This document shows, piece after piece, positions 1 to 11,160 of a stretch of DNA of 36,135 nt (its first letter is position 1; each line of letters starts with the position of its first letter). The DNA is from Amphimedon queenslandica (Eukaryota > Porifera > Demospongiae > Haplosclerida > Niphatidae), in assembly GCF_000090795.2 (NCBI RefSeq), contig NW_003546246.1, positions 853,821-889,955 on the forward strand, read 5' to 3'. Position numbers and translations under genes: made by a program. A model generated the notes under the pieces. The model did not search any database. It was not told the origin of the DNA and was given only the letters and a program-made list of their open reading frames with translations.

Positions 1-1246
1 TGAACATCTATCTATTTTTGTGGAAGTTCCATTCGTTGTAAGTTTACATTGATAGGTATTGAACGTCATCACTTGGATCTGATACATCTGATGTGGAGCT
101 ACATGTACATAATGCATCCACATCTCGAATGTACATACTGAATCTGTCCTTTTTTATGGAATAGTCATTCAGATGTTGTTACAGCTCAGATGTACATGGT
201 CAATCTGCCTTTTCTTTTTCATGGAATAGTCCTTCAAATGTTGTTACAGCTCATTTTTGTAGTTTTTATAAGGATATTCATTTAAAAAAGATTGGGGTGA
301 GTTACAGTTGAAGGAACATTTATATCATTTGTGATTTCACCTGTAATGATTGACTTTACTTTAGCAAATGAAGAGTGGAAGTCTTTAATGTTAGTAATAA
401 AATTTAGTGTGGACATAAGGACTGGATGTAGTACATGAAGAATCTTAACTTTGATAATCATTTCCTGGAAACATGATGAATTCTGATATGGTGAATCCCA
501 AGTGTATCTTTTTGATAGGGAGTTTATGCAACTAATCTTAAGGCTATCAGCAACTCTGCTCTTTTGCAACGAACAGTCAGCTTCATAAGTCAATAATACA
601 ATACAACAACTACAATAGCATGGCTCTGGGGCGGTTTAAATGTGTTCTATTTTTCTACTTAATGTAGGTACATACTATGCTTTTGAGACCTGAGACCCGA
701 GATATCTGCTGGAGGTAAATCCAAGGTCATATGTCCTGAAATGAGGGTTTCAAACTAAACTAAAGGAAGTCTATGACTCTCTCTCTCTCAAGGACAAGGC
801 TCCTGCATGTTTTCACTGCTACCATATGTATGTCCATTGTTGCCTCAATAGCACCCATTTTCAGTTCGTATGTGGCACATACAACCTGGCAATGCTTTTT
901 ATCAGTATGGCAGCTAAGAATAATAATAATAGGGAGCTAAGTAGCAAACAATTGCTGTTTCTAAGCTTTAACTTTGTCAGCCAAGTGTTGAATGTATTGT
1001 GCATGTTTATTTGTCAAATTGTATCAAAGTAAAAATAATTTTTAAAAATAATCAATGTCCAATTCAATATCGGAGTCTAACTCTCGTTCACGATTTCTGT
1101 TCACTGTCTGATGAATTTGGAAAAGTACCTGTAGTGTACTTGACCTTTTCTTTCTGTTACCTGGCCTAAGAACAACTTTGCTACTCCACTCTTTAATAGA
1201 GAGTTGAGGATCAATTTTTCCATTGATACACCATTAGCATATTCAT
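1..1246. other. non-coding AT-rich sequence
   Basis: No reading frame here resembles a protein I recognise; the frames at 282-593 and 826-1032 are short and have no domain-like composition. A (CT)n tract of about 15 nt lies near 775-790. ACATGTAC-type palindromic words occur near 100-110 and 190. I see no RNA gene. Confidence 0.6.
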
Positions 1247-1460
1247 TACAGTGATATCTCTGTTAACGGGAAGTCCCTGTTACGGACACCTGCCTTATTA
1301 CTGACAGTGCCTGGTATACCAATTGAATTTCCCATGCATGCAATACAAATTAACCTCCGTACAGCGGATCCTCTCTTTTCCGGACAGTGGACAGCCAACT
1401 AAGACCCAGTAGAAGAACTTAACACATTTATTGACCTCCATAAGCGGACATCGAGCAACT
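1247..1460 (+). mobile_element. pogo/Tigger-like transposon terminus fragment
   Basis: A TA dinucleotide at 1247-1248 is followed by CAGTGATATCTCTGTTAACG, which resembles the classic terminus of pogo/Tigger DNA transposons (CAGT..., then repeats of the CGGACA type). CGGACA, GCGGAT, CGGACA and GCGGACA words recur to about 1450, as in Tigger-like MITEs. I could not find the opposite terminus, so this is probably a truncated or strongly diverged copy. Family assignment rests on recalled terminal motifs only. Confidence 0.5.
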
Positions 1461-3857
1461 ACAAAAATATTCCATACCTAAGCATTTCACAGTTTTAACA
1501 AGATATTCTCTGGGTGGATATCTTTGATTCTCTAAATCATTATTTTACACATTCCTCTTGTATGGAATTATTTTGAAGTTACTAATGACATTCTTGTTAA
1601 GTCAACAGCAGCAGTTGAAGCATTTTTATTGAGTGATTTTAATTGCATTTTTCCCATCACTTTTTGTAATTATGATGCTATGTTAAACTTTTTAAGAATC
1701 ATTCTTGAAGAAATAGTGTTGCATTAAACATGTACATGTCAAGGATTTGAACCTTTGTTACTGGGCTAACTTGAACGGCAATGTGACTTGAAGATATATA
1801 TTAGATGTTGATTGCCTTCAGAGAAAAGATGCGGCAAACTTTCAGAGGTGGCAAAGCATCATGAAAGTTTAGAACTGCTCTCAATTTGATTTGATATTGA
1901 TGATAATGCTTTTATTCAATGTTTAGCAGAACTTATGTATTGACCATGTTTCCAGCAATTGAATATCAAAACTAAATACCCAAGCACTCCATTAAATGCT
2001 GTTCATTCCTACTTTCTGCATTCTTCATCTCTCCTTATCCTTTTGAATGCTAACTGCACTGGATTTGATTCTAATGATATTATGCCAGTGATCTCCAGCT
2101 ATCAACACTGAACAATCAAAATGATCCGATATACAATACGATGTAGTACCAATTGATTTGTCTCATAATCGTGAGTTTAATTTTCTTCCATTGCTTCAAA
2201 ATCATTGAAGATTAGGAGAAGTGTTACACTCTGTTTATTTTCTTCAGTGAAATCTAATCTATGCAAGTAGCTGATATTGCAATTGATATTAGTACTCCCA
2301 CTGGCACTAATAGTTTTAGACGACATTGTGGCAACAAATGATATAAACATTGTCATACAACTACGATTGTCATCAGCTGACTCTTGCTATTGTCACCAAC
2401 TAAGTCACCTTACCTTCAATTCATAGTTTAGTATAGTGGAGATGATCCTTAACATAAAAAATTTTTGGGAAAGTATCATGAAGAGATGATGTAAAATGAC
2501 TAAAATTGTTTCCCTTTTTGACTTTATTGTTGCTGAACACAAGTCAATTGATGTGTTAAACTATGAAGATGCCTTAACTTCCGATTGAGGTGCAGCCAAG
2601 CGCTAGGCAACATTTGTCATTGCTGGGTCCTGAGCAATAGCCCGAAGGGTTAGGTTGAAACACAAACACACAATAAAATTTATTTCGAAAAGGGCATATT
2701 TAGGAATTTGGAAAGTGGGGTACTGGGGTATAAAATGTTTGCAGAATGTGGAGCTGGAGGCACTTTAAACATGACAGATTTTGGCCACGCTTACTTTTTC
2801 TGATGGTAAAACAGGGATTTTCTTCATTTTTGTCAATTACTGGTTGGATCACAACAATTTCAAACATAATGGTACTTCTGATCATTCCTTACAGCACTAG
2901 AAACTACTTAAATCATCAGGGTATAGATTACTTTTTTAAGAGGGTGTATAGTGATACTAGAGTCCAGAACTTTTGTATTTGTTTAGAGCCACACTATAAG
3001 GGGGTGCTCAAGCACCCTCAACCTCCGCCCCACACTCTTTTTATGCTCCTGTTATTTAGCCCAATATATTATACATGATTTTCAGCAGGAATGCATTATG
3101 CTAATGAAGGTTCCCAGCCAAAATACATTGCTTTGATAACACATTAAGAGAGTACTGTACATGAGGAACAGGCTGACTACTTGCTGCTTCATGATAGGCT
3201 GCTCTCAGCTTGATGAATCTTAGGCTTTTTATGCTGCTTCAAGACTTCTAGTGCAAGTAACAATGCATTCAGATGTTTGTAAAAATGGCCTTAATTTCAC
3301 TTCCACATTCTTAATAACTATTCAGTGCTATACTCATTCAGTGCTCATTTTTTCTTGCTTTAGAGAAACAAGTAACAACTAGCAGTCGCCTCAACCTCAA
3401 TGTTTAGTTTGCTTGCATTTGTCATCCAAGATGATTAAATTATTGTGACGTCATGTGCAATAGGTTGTTACTTGTTACATGCTAGTACACATGCTAGTAC
3501 ATGTATGTACAACCTCAACTTCAGGGTTAGTCTAAATGGATCTTAGTTAGGATTGCAGCTATTTAGAACCTGCAGTTGGGTTCCAAATAATAAATGCCTC
3601 CTAATTGGTGTGTAATCAATATTCAATAAGTAATACAAAACACATTTGTTAAATTTATTATTGATGTTAAATATGCCTTTGTATCAACCCTTCATTTAGT
3701 TTCAATTAGGCTCTAATATGTCTTTCATTTAAAGGCATAAATAGAAAAAGTGCCATCTCTTCCATCTGAAGTTGTCAGTTCACTAAATTAGTGTTGTAAT
3801 TTGTATATGTAATGCCTCTGCATGACCTGTGGTGACAACAATTTTACTGTAGACTAA
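1461..3857. other. long stretch without recognised genes
   Basis: No frame resembles a known protein. The 110-residue plus-strand frame at 2746-3078 and its minus-strand overlap have no domain signature. A short perfect stem GGGTGCT-ca-AGCACCC lies near 3002-3017 in a C-rich context, and ACATGTAC-type words occur near 1728 and 3485-3510. A plausible 3' splice site (TTGTAG) ends the stretch at about 3880, leading into the transposase remnant. Confidence 0.5.
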
Positions 3858-6309
3858 TTGATTGCTTTGTTACATTGTAGATTTCGTGACTTCCTATTTT
3901 TAGGCCGCAAAGTCAATTTTAACACCTCGTCAGAGAGAGAGAATGGCAGTCCCGTTCTTTCAGCAGCTCTACAAGTGGCATTCATTTGTGCCGGAGCTTC
4001 TTATGCACAATATAGAAGGGTTCTTTGCCACGCCTTTGGAATGCAGTGCGTAAGTAGCAATACTTTCTATGGCAGAATTGAAGAAATGTATGAACATGTC
4101 AAGGCCATTTTGGATGACATTTGTTTGGAGGAATAGCAGCAAATGAAGGACATGGATTAAAAGCAACTAGGTAGCTGGAGCAGAGCAGTTACTTGTGCTG
4201 ATGCTGTTTGACTGACTAGGGGCAGTTTTAGTCGCAACTGCACGTTCACAATCAGAAACTGCATGACAGGTGCTCTTTTGTACTATTATCACATCTTTCA
4301 AAAGGGAATGGACATTTTGTGCAAAGAAAACTTGTATGAAGGTACTTCAAAGTCTACAGAAGGATTTGGAGCTGACCACGTGTTCAGTTATATGGCCCAA
4401 CATGGAATTATTGTTGAATGCCACGTGCAAGACGGTGATAGCACTGCAGGGAATGCAGTGGTGAAATCTTTTCCAAATTGTCAGCTGTTATGATGTGGCA
4501 ATCATGTTGCCAATAACCATGCTGTAAAATTGTACAAATTACGTAAAGAGAAAGAGATGACGCGTAAAGACGGCTCTGTAGTCAAATGCTACTGCAAAGG
4601 CAAAAAGCATGCCCCAATTTGTGGCTGCTTTAATGAGAAATTTATTAGAAAGGCCAAGTCTTCCTTTCAGATGTGCCTTACCAATGCTGGAACGGATCCC
4701 AATGCCTTCTCAAAGAGGCTAATAAATCTGGCATTGCACCACTATCATGATGTACACGAATAGGATGGCGGCCACTGTGATTTTCACCCATTGGCAGTAT
4801 GCAACTGTGGTTCACGTGAAGATAAGTATAATTTTATTTGCGAAGGAAAACCTTACAAAACTTGGCACATTTTAAACTCTCCTTTTCATTCACTACCTTA
4901 CGAGCTAGAGTGTCAAGGGAAGGCAGCTGTGGCACGCGTGTTCATACATCCTGAGATTGGCAATGTCTCTACCAATGTTGTCAAAGCCTCACACAATGTT
5001 CTTGTCAGGTATAGGGCCAACGATTGGCACATTACGCTGCTTCATTACCAAGTTTCCACTAACCTTGGCCTTATTCAGAGAATCTTTATGCAAAGCGTGG
5101 TCATCAATACCACTGGATGTTAAAGATCTTAACGTGCATGGGCCTTCCTTTGTTCCTAATATGAAGTACATACTAAAAAAGTACAGGTTTTTGTACCTAC
5201 AAGGCAAACAGACTGACGCAGGAAAAGCAAAAAGAAAGCTGTATAAGAGGAAGCGTAAGGTTTATGAGCACAAGGCTAAAAGGTTATTTGTGCAAGAGAG
5301 TGCAATGGTACATGATTATTGGTCTGATGAAGGCAAAACCCCAATTGAAAAATGCAAATGCGGATCAACGGACCACAAGAGGACGACTCACAAGAATTGT
5401 CGACTAAGAAAAGTCTTGTATGGGGAAAGGAAGTCTGATCCGGCTCCTGCAAGCGATGTCATTATTACTTCTAGTGATGATTGTCATTCTGAAAGTGACT
5501 TTGAACAGTTACATTATCATTATGAGGACAGTGCCGATGGTGATGATTTGAATGTCTATTTGTGTACCTGTCCCAATTACCCACGTCACAAATGGTATTG
5601 CCCACATAATGTAAGAAATAGGAAGAAGGCAAATGATGGTTGTGTCACTCCCTGAGGCACTTCCTGGACTCTTTCACGAGATAATAATACTCAAAGTACC
5701 CCTGCACTTGATGTTACTCCTTCAGGTACTTTCTGGACTCCACCACTCAAGCCAATTTTAGCTTTGGTGAGGTGCTCTTCTCTATTGCTTCTGTCACAAG
5801 ATAAAGGGCAAAGTACCCCAGTGGCGATTGCTAGTCGTTCGAGTACTTTGGTAAAGACACCGTTAAAACCAATGTGTCTATTCTTAGCGAGATGCTCTAC
5901 TCCCTCACATGTTGGGGCCAAGTTAACTACCCCTGGTGTTAATGTTACTCCTTCGGGCACCTTGATGACTCCTCCACTTAAACCAATGCAACTGGCTGTA
6001 CCAAAATGCCTTTCTCCATTCATTGTATCACAAGTGAAAGGGGAAAGTACATCTGAAGTTGATATGTGTATATCAATTACTCACAAGGTAGACTCTCCTT
6101 CTGCATGTACTCCATCATCTAACAGGACAATGGACCATTCTCCTGGTATCTCAAATATAAAAGAGCAAAGTATTTCTGCAATTGTGGGTTTAAATGTTTT
6201 GTGCAGTTCTCCCTCTGTGTCTGTCAAAAGATGCTCATCACCATTGATTACTTTGGCTCTGAAGTCAAGTGAGCAGTCTGATATTGATTGTTTTGTAGAT
6301 GAAGAATAA
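3858..6309 (+). pseudogene. decayed transposase-like gene, N-terminal and core part
   Basis: Consecutive plus-strand frames read as one protein of a family I recall as multicopy in cnidarians and sponges. In order: a helical segment (YRRVLCHAFGMQCVSSNTFY), an LTRG...FTIRNCMTGALLYYYH block near 4205-4290, an acidic QDGDSTAGN motif near 4430, a Cys-rich CYCKGKKHAPICGC near 4590, CDFHPLAVCNCGSRED near 4775, and SHNVLVRYR...LHYQVSTNLGL near 4990-5075. A CKCGSTDHKRTTHKNCRLRK zinc-knuckle-like cluster follows near 5350. The Asp of DGD and the residues around SHNVL are candidate DDE-type catalytic positions, but that is inference. Breaks: stops at 4134, 4491, 4761 and 5653, and two frameshifts near 5080 and 5125-5150. 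The frame 5131-6309 is open except for the stop at 5653. The product would be a nuclear transposase; this copy cannot make it. Confidence 0.72.
5650..6090 (+). repeat. coding tandem repeat: Ser/Thr/Pro-rich linker of about 40-residue units
   Basis: Three imperfect units in one frame share the core T-P-P-L-K-P-M (WTPPLKPILALVRCS, KTPLKPMCLFLARCS, MTPPLKPMQLAVPKC) followed by an S-T-P rich stretch. The period is about 40 residues (about 120 nt). The units join the zinc-knuckle-like region to the OTU-like domain. Such Ser/Thr/Pro repeats usually act as flexible linkers; function here is unknown. Confidence 0.7.
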
Positions 6310-6419
6310 ACCAAAGGTGCACAGAAAGAGGTCCATGAAATGTTGCCACCTCCTTCAACAAATAAGACGTGGGTTCAAGAGGCCGTGGCTATTATATCAA
6401 AGTTTCTGGTATGAATCTT

Positions 6420-6917
6420 GTTGAACGTAAGGATCCTGTTAAATGGATTCCTTGCAGTTAAATTACTACTCATATTCGTGATGAGATTGTTGGTGATCGA
6501 GCATGTTTCTTCAGAACACTATGTAAAGCCATTACTGGTACTGAAGCAAATCATTATGCAGTTCGTGTGTCCTTGATAAAGTTTATGCTTCACCCTGAAA
6601 ATGTTCTTGCTTTTGGTAGACTTCTTCACCAGGGTGTTGTATATGATATAGATGCACAAAAAGCAGTGACAAGTCACATCAACAGATGTAGACTGTATTC
6701 AGAAACTGCATGGTCAACTGAACATGAGGTATTTGTAGCTGCCACAATGTTTCAAGTGAAAATTAAGGTTTTCACTAAATATGTTGGTCACCGTGATTGG
6801 CACACTTATGTGCCACGGTTCAGTAACGAAACTTGCATGGCACCTATGCAAGTCATGTTATACCTGTATCACATTAATAGTAATTATTATGATTTATTGA
6901 TACCTGTATTTAATTAG
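6420..6917 (+). pseudogene. OTU-like cysteine protease domain, C-terminal part of the upstream transposon gene
   Basis: The frame has VGDRACFFRTLCKAITG near 6490-6545. This matches the OTU box (consensus G-D-G-N-C-hydrophobic-F-R), with the putative catalytic Cys codon at 6504-6506. About 125 residues later the frame ends NSNYYDLLIPVFN, the position where OTU proteases carry the H-Y/F-D-x-L motif. Here the expected His is Tyr (codon 6885-6887), and Gly and Asn of GDGNC are Arg and Ala. OTU proteases remove ubiquitin from substrates. The altered GDGNC and His positions suggest this domain is dead, or is a non-catalytic family version. An in-frame stop upstream (near 6460) separates it from KDPVKWIPCS. 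It lies directly downstream of the transposase and linker in the same orientation, so I read it as the C-terminal module of that gene. Confidence 0.7.
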
Positions 6918-7009
6918 AAGCACTGTAGCCTTGAACTCGACTTGTTGTTTAGAGAGTTTCTTTTCTTTTTTCCCTTTCTCTACTTTCCACTTTTTCTTCC
7001 CTCAACCTA

Positions 7010-7145
7010 GATTTTTGTTACTATCAATATTTGTAGCCAATTAGTCAGTCAGAGTTTCATTACAGTTGTTAACGTATGCCAATACTTGTAGTTGGTTAGT
7101 CACTCAGTGTTTTGTTGTAGTTGTTATAGTTTACTTTTATATTTG
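7010..7145 (+). repeat. tandem duplication, about 62-bp period
   Basis: Two adjacent copies share TATTTGTAGCCAATTAGTCA / TACTTGTAGTTGGTTAGTCA followed by CAGT/AGAGTTT...GTTGTTA. They lie just 3' of the OTU-coding frame, in what would be the 3' untranslated or terminal part of that element. Confidence 0.65.
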
Positions 7146-7204
7146 TACTTAGTAAAAATATTTCTTATTTTACTACACCTAGTCCCTAATATTGCAAAAG
7201 TTAT

Positions 7205-7680
7205 ATTACTCATTCATGGCATTTGCCTACACCTTTGCAGCACATTATAAAGGAGAGATATATGTGTACAATGATCATTACTTGTTAATTTTACTACATA
7301 CCTTAGTTTGTGTGGTGACTTATGCAGCAGTAGTTGTCGAAGTGTTGTGCTGTACCACACTTGTGGTGGTGCTATGGGACAACCGTACCATGCCGTATTC
7401 GGGGCTAGTTGTTGTAGTTTTACTCATTTTTTGCATATATTTGTATTTGATGTTTTTAGTTCTCTAGTACACATACTCTCTGCATTACAAAGATTGTTTT
7501 CTATTCATGGCATTTGCTTACGCCTTTGCAGCACTTTGTTATAAAGGCAGAGATGTGATGAGAGAATTGTTATTAATCCTTGCATACCATGGTTTGTTTG
7601 TTGACTAATTCAGTTGCAGTTTTCAATGTGTCAATGTACTTCATGTACTTCATGTCGTACCACACTTTGGGTGGCGCCAT
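7205..7680 (+). repeat. direct duplication, about 290-bp period
   Basis: ATTCATGGCATTTGCCTACA followed by CCTTTGCAGCAC at about 7212 recurs as ATTCATGGCATTTGCTTACG followed by CCTTTGCAGCAC at about 7503. Both are followed by TTATAAAGG...GAGAT and, about 140 nt later, by a CGTACCACAC hairpin motif. The open frames here (7192-7467, 7308-7544) have no recognisable domain. Confidence 0.65.
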
Positions 7681-7940
7681 GTGACAACCATAATGCCACC
7701 CTGTATTTGTGAGTGATATAAGTAGCTTGTACCACACCTCAGGTGGCAGCATGTGATAACCATACCACACTGTGTTGGTAGCTTGCATATGTCTTACCAC
7801 GCTTTGGGTGGCGATATTTTTCAACCATACCAGTTTTATTGGTGGCTTGCAAGCAGGCTGTAGTCGTACCACGCTTTGGGTGGTGACTTTCAATGGCAGA
7901 ATGCGTGACTAGGGCTGTACCACGGTTTGGGTGGCAGCTG
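7351..7940 (+). repeat. degenerate array of CCAC...GGTGG hairpin motifs
   Basis: The word GTACCACRCTTTGGGTGGC or a close variant appears near 7352, 7656, 7729, 7795, 7866 and 7918, at roughly 70-bp spacing in the last five. Each copy pairs CCAC with GTGG around a short loop. The array lies at the 3' side of the OTU-bearing element and may be its subterminal region. Confidence 0.6.
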
Positions 7941-9983
7941 TTTTGTTGTTAAATTGTAAAAATAATTGTAAAGTGTATCATTTTCTCATTTTTTGTTTGC
8001 CAAATTAGACACAGGTACATCTGACTGCTTTATGTGTTGCATAGGTGTTTTGACATGGAAATTGAGACTACCTCCTCGTGGTCCAGGTTGGGATTTGTCT
8101 TTTTGACAAATGCTGAAGGTTTTACTCATCAAAATTTCATAAAAATCTGCAACTTCCCTTGCTTTTTGTTACTCCTGCTTTCTTTCTGAATAGCAAACTA
8201 TTGCATGCTTTCATACCAGCTACAAATGTTTTATCTTTAAAGGTATTTCAATTTTGTATGAATTATTTTATGTCATGCATTCCAGGAGTTGCCACCATCC
8301 AGTTAAGTACTTAGTGTCATTGTTTTGCTACTGAAAAGTTTGATTAAGCACCACACTTTCATTTGAGACATTACTTTCAGTTGCTGCAGCTGTGAATTCT
8401 GCTGAGCAGCTTACCTTTTCTCTGCTGAGGCTGTTTCTGTACTCTGCAATGTTTGCAAAACTTGTTTGTACGTCAAGAGATACCTATTTGATAAGCTTAC
8501 TCATGATTTCCTCTTATTTGTAACAAACAAAAATGTATTAATTTTATTTTCTAGGGGAAAGCCCAGCTAATTGGACAAGATGCGTGACGAATTATGTCCA
8601 TCAGAAATGACATGTTTTGTCTCAGTTGCTATCAACTTGTTATTAATGAATGCATGCTTATATGTTTAGCACTATACTGCCGAACAGTTGTCAATGGTTT
8701 GTGTTCCATAACTTGCTACATTTTATTATTGAACAAATTCCAATTGCTGCAAATTCTGCAAGTAAAAATGTATACATTTTCTTTTTGTAAGTTAACTGCA
8801 TAAAAATTGCAAATGTCATTTTTATAATAATAAATAATGGATTTAATTTAGAAAAATTTTTATGCCTTAAAGCTTTTTAAAAAATATCAACGAATAACAC
8901 TGAAAGTTCATAGCTTTTCCTCGTGGTTTCTTTTTTTCCGTTGTAATAAACAAAAAGTCAAGTTGTTCCACAAGATAGTTTGTCATTCTCCTCATAATGT
9001 TGTAGTTTATTACATTTATCTCTACCGTCATGTCATCCACATTTAGTTGCTTTTTATAATGCTGGTAACAATACTTGGGTATCTATGCTATGTTTTACTT
9101 CTTCTGATCTTAATTTTTATTTCACATTTGCAGTGCACAATTGGTGACACATGTAGAATTTTTTTCCTTTTAGGCATACTGAAACTCACAATGGTTTATT
9201 GTGTCGTTGTTATGGCTTTCTCTGCAGACCGTGGTGGTTCTCTGCAATACATAGCTTTCAGCCTCCTCATAATTTCATGATAAGTCACTAAATGTGTATC
9301 ACTTTTATCTTTTTTATTTGTTTTTTGTTACACACGAGGAATGAGGGAGCAAGTGAGCTTCATGTCTCACAGTCTTCTGACACAAGGTATAGTGCATAGC
9401 AATTTTAAGTTTGAGTACTAAAATGTAAAATTTTTGGTTTCATCCCTAGAAAAGTTATGAATCAATGAAGAATCGGTACTGAGTTTAGGACGTTCTGGAA
9501 GTCTATGTGCCTTCACAAAGTCATGAAGTTATAGTCATGATTATTGTATAATTATTTTAAAAATTTATTGCGTGTGTCACTGCAAATTTTGTATTGCATT
9601 GAGTGTGGAAAATGGCCTTGTCTAAAATTTGGCATGTATTCTTTGAATTAGTAGCCACAGCAACTATAGTTCAAGCAGCACTTATATTAATGCTTGTGGG
9701 TACAAACTTTTGTCTACGACAGAGTTATCACATTAGCTTGAACACTGCCATGAATAAATTTTGCATTTGCACTATTATGTAGTAGCTTTATTATTTTTAG
9801 TAAAGTCTGAGACATCTTTACACATCAACAGAAGCAATCAATCATTATTTGTGGCAATGAGTTTGCAGTATTGCATACAGCACCTTAAAAATTACAAAAA
9901 TCATACAATCCAAGAACACCTTTTTCATTAAAAAAATTTGAATTACTTGGCAAGACTAGTGTAGGAAAAAATAAAATGTTCCT
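7941..9983. other. long non-coding stretch
   Basis: AT-rich, with no frame that resembles a known protein. The frames at 8594-8803 and 9047-9280 are hydrophobic because of T-rich composition and have no supporting features. A perfect stem TTTGTC-ttttt-GACAAA lies at about 8094-8110. No RNA gene is visible. Confidence 0.5.
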
Positions 9984-9985
9984 TA

Positions 9986-10005
9986 CTGTTGATTTCAGTT
10001 CACTT
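9986..10005 (+). repeat. left terminal inverted repeat of the Tc1-like element
   Basis: CTGTTGATTTCAGTTCACTT is preceded by the TA target site at 9984-9985. It is an exact inverted match to 15960-15979. Confidence 0.9.
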
Positions 10006-10093
10006 CAAACATGCGTCAGTGCGGGCGTGACCCTACCGTATATACCTTTGTAGCTAGGTCTAGGCAGGGCTAGTGGGTTTGGTTTTAAAGAAA

Positions 10094-10936
10094 ATGGAGA
10101 CTGTAAGTTGTGACCAGAGTTTAATTGTAGACTCGCACTTCATTTCTCAGCCTGGTGGAACAGTTGACACCGCAATACATGTCATTGATGCAGAGAGTTC
10201 TAATGTAGTTGCTCATTCTGGTGTGGAAGGTTCAGCTGTTATTCGTTTAACACCTGCTGCTGATTTAAAATATCATAAAGTGATCAGTCCACATGTTGAA
10301 GGAGTCCAGTCACTGAAGTCTCAAAGTGGTTCTAAGTTTAGTGATTGTGACACTTTAAAAGCTTTGTTATCTGTCGATTTTCAAGATTTAATTCAAGGTG
10401 ATAAGTTTCAGTTTGGATACATACAACCAGGCCATGGAACAAAGGGTTGTCAAATGTCAATTGAACGAGCAAAGGATATTGAAGCCATGTATGAAGTGTA
10501 CAAAGGGAAGAAGCAGGTGCTTATTTGGATAAAAGTGTTGAAAATGAAGCGTCAAATTACCGATACACAATCACTAGATGGAGAAGAAAACCATGCTAAA
10601 AAGCAGTGTACAAGTTCTGGTACAGAAAATTCAGCAGGAAGTAACTATCAGGGACAATTAAAAATACTATCGGAAGTTCAAGTTATAGTTGATGAGCTAG
10701 GGAAGAAGCATAATGAGGCTTCACCACCGAGTAAGCCTTTTTTTAAGAAAGCTGGAAAGAAAAAGGAACCAGATATTACATCATCATCTTTAAGTCTTGG
10801 AAAGCGAATTCATTATTGCTCTGAATGTATTGACCAACTGGACAAATGGCATTCTCTTTTTGAGAAAGGTGTTATCACGACAGCCCAATTTGCTGAACTT
10901 CAGAGTACCATCATGGACAACATCAAAAAGTTTTGA
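10094..10936 (+). CDS. intact second ORF of the Tc1-like transposon, unknown function
   Basis: An uninterrupted 280-residue frame. I start it at ATG 10094 (context AAAATGG, purine at -3 and G at +4); an upstream in-frame GTG at 10073 is not a likely eukaryotic start. I do not recognise the family with certainty. Near residues 100-148 is a compact segment containing FQFGYIQPGHGTKG and, about 20 residues on, YEVYKGKKQVLIWIKV. I have an impression of having seen the FGY..PGHG.KG...LW pattern in predicted sponge and cnidarian proteins. A Lys/Ser/Gly-rich linker follows (FFKKAGKKKEP could be a nuclear localisation signal). A C-terminal helical stretch, about 45 residues, carries CSECIDQLDKWHSLFEKG. 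It lies inside the terminal repeats, convergent with the transposase, so it is probably a transposon accessory protein. It is open although the transposase has multiple stops. A host-derived or host-used gene cannot be excluded. Confidence 0.75.
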   Translation: METVSCDQSLIVDSHFISQPGGTVDTAIHVIDAESSNVVAHSGVEGSAVIRLTPAADLKYHKVISPHVEGVQSLKSQSGSKFSDCDTLKALLSVDFQDLIQGDKFQFGYIQPGHGTKGCQMSIERAKDIEAMYEVYKGKKQVLIWIKVLKMKRQITDTQSLDGEENHAKKQCTSSGTENSAGSNYQGQLKILSEVQVIVDELGKKHNEASPPSKPFFKKAGKKKEPDITSSSLSLGKRIHYCSECIDQLDKWHSLFEKGVITTAQFAELQSTIMDNIKKF

Positions 10937-11099
10937 TTGGATATTTACTGAGTAATAAGCATGAACTCATTTAATCATTATACTCAATTTCATGCATTTA
11001 TTATCTCAATTCTTCACATTTGTACAAGTATGCATTATCACAAAAATGGTTATTGTACAAGTTTCAATAATAATTTTGAAAATAATTTTTGAAATATCC

Positions 11100-11105
11100 A
11101 TACTA

Positions 11106-11148
<43 letters not shown>

Positions 11149-11160
11149 TAATAATAATGG
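11100..11160 (+). repeat. (TAA)n microsatellite between the convergent ORFs
   Basis: About 17 AAT/ATA triplets at 11107-11157, with one CAA interruption. It separates the 3' end of the plus-strand accessory ORF from the 3' end of the minus-strand transposase. The poly-Ile/Asn frames over it are artefacts. Confidence 0.9.

Noticed and set aside
7192..7467. Hydrophobic 91-residue frame suggesting membrane segments
   Set aside because: Lies in duplicated T-rich sequence. The duplicate copy at about 7500 does not keep the frame.
7573..7893. 106-residue minus-strand frame with repeated TQSVVR words
   Set aside because: Antisense reading of the CCAC/GTGG hairpin repeats; the repeat explains the pattern.
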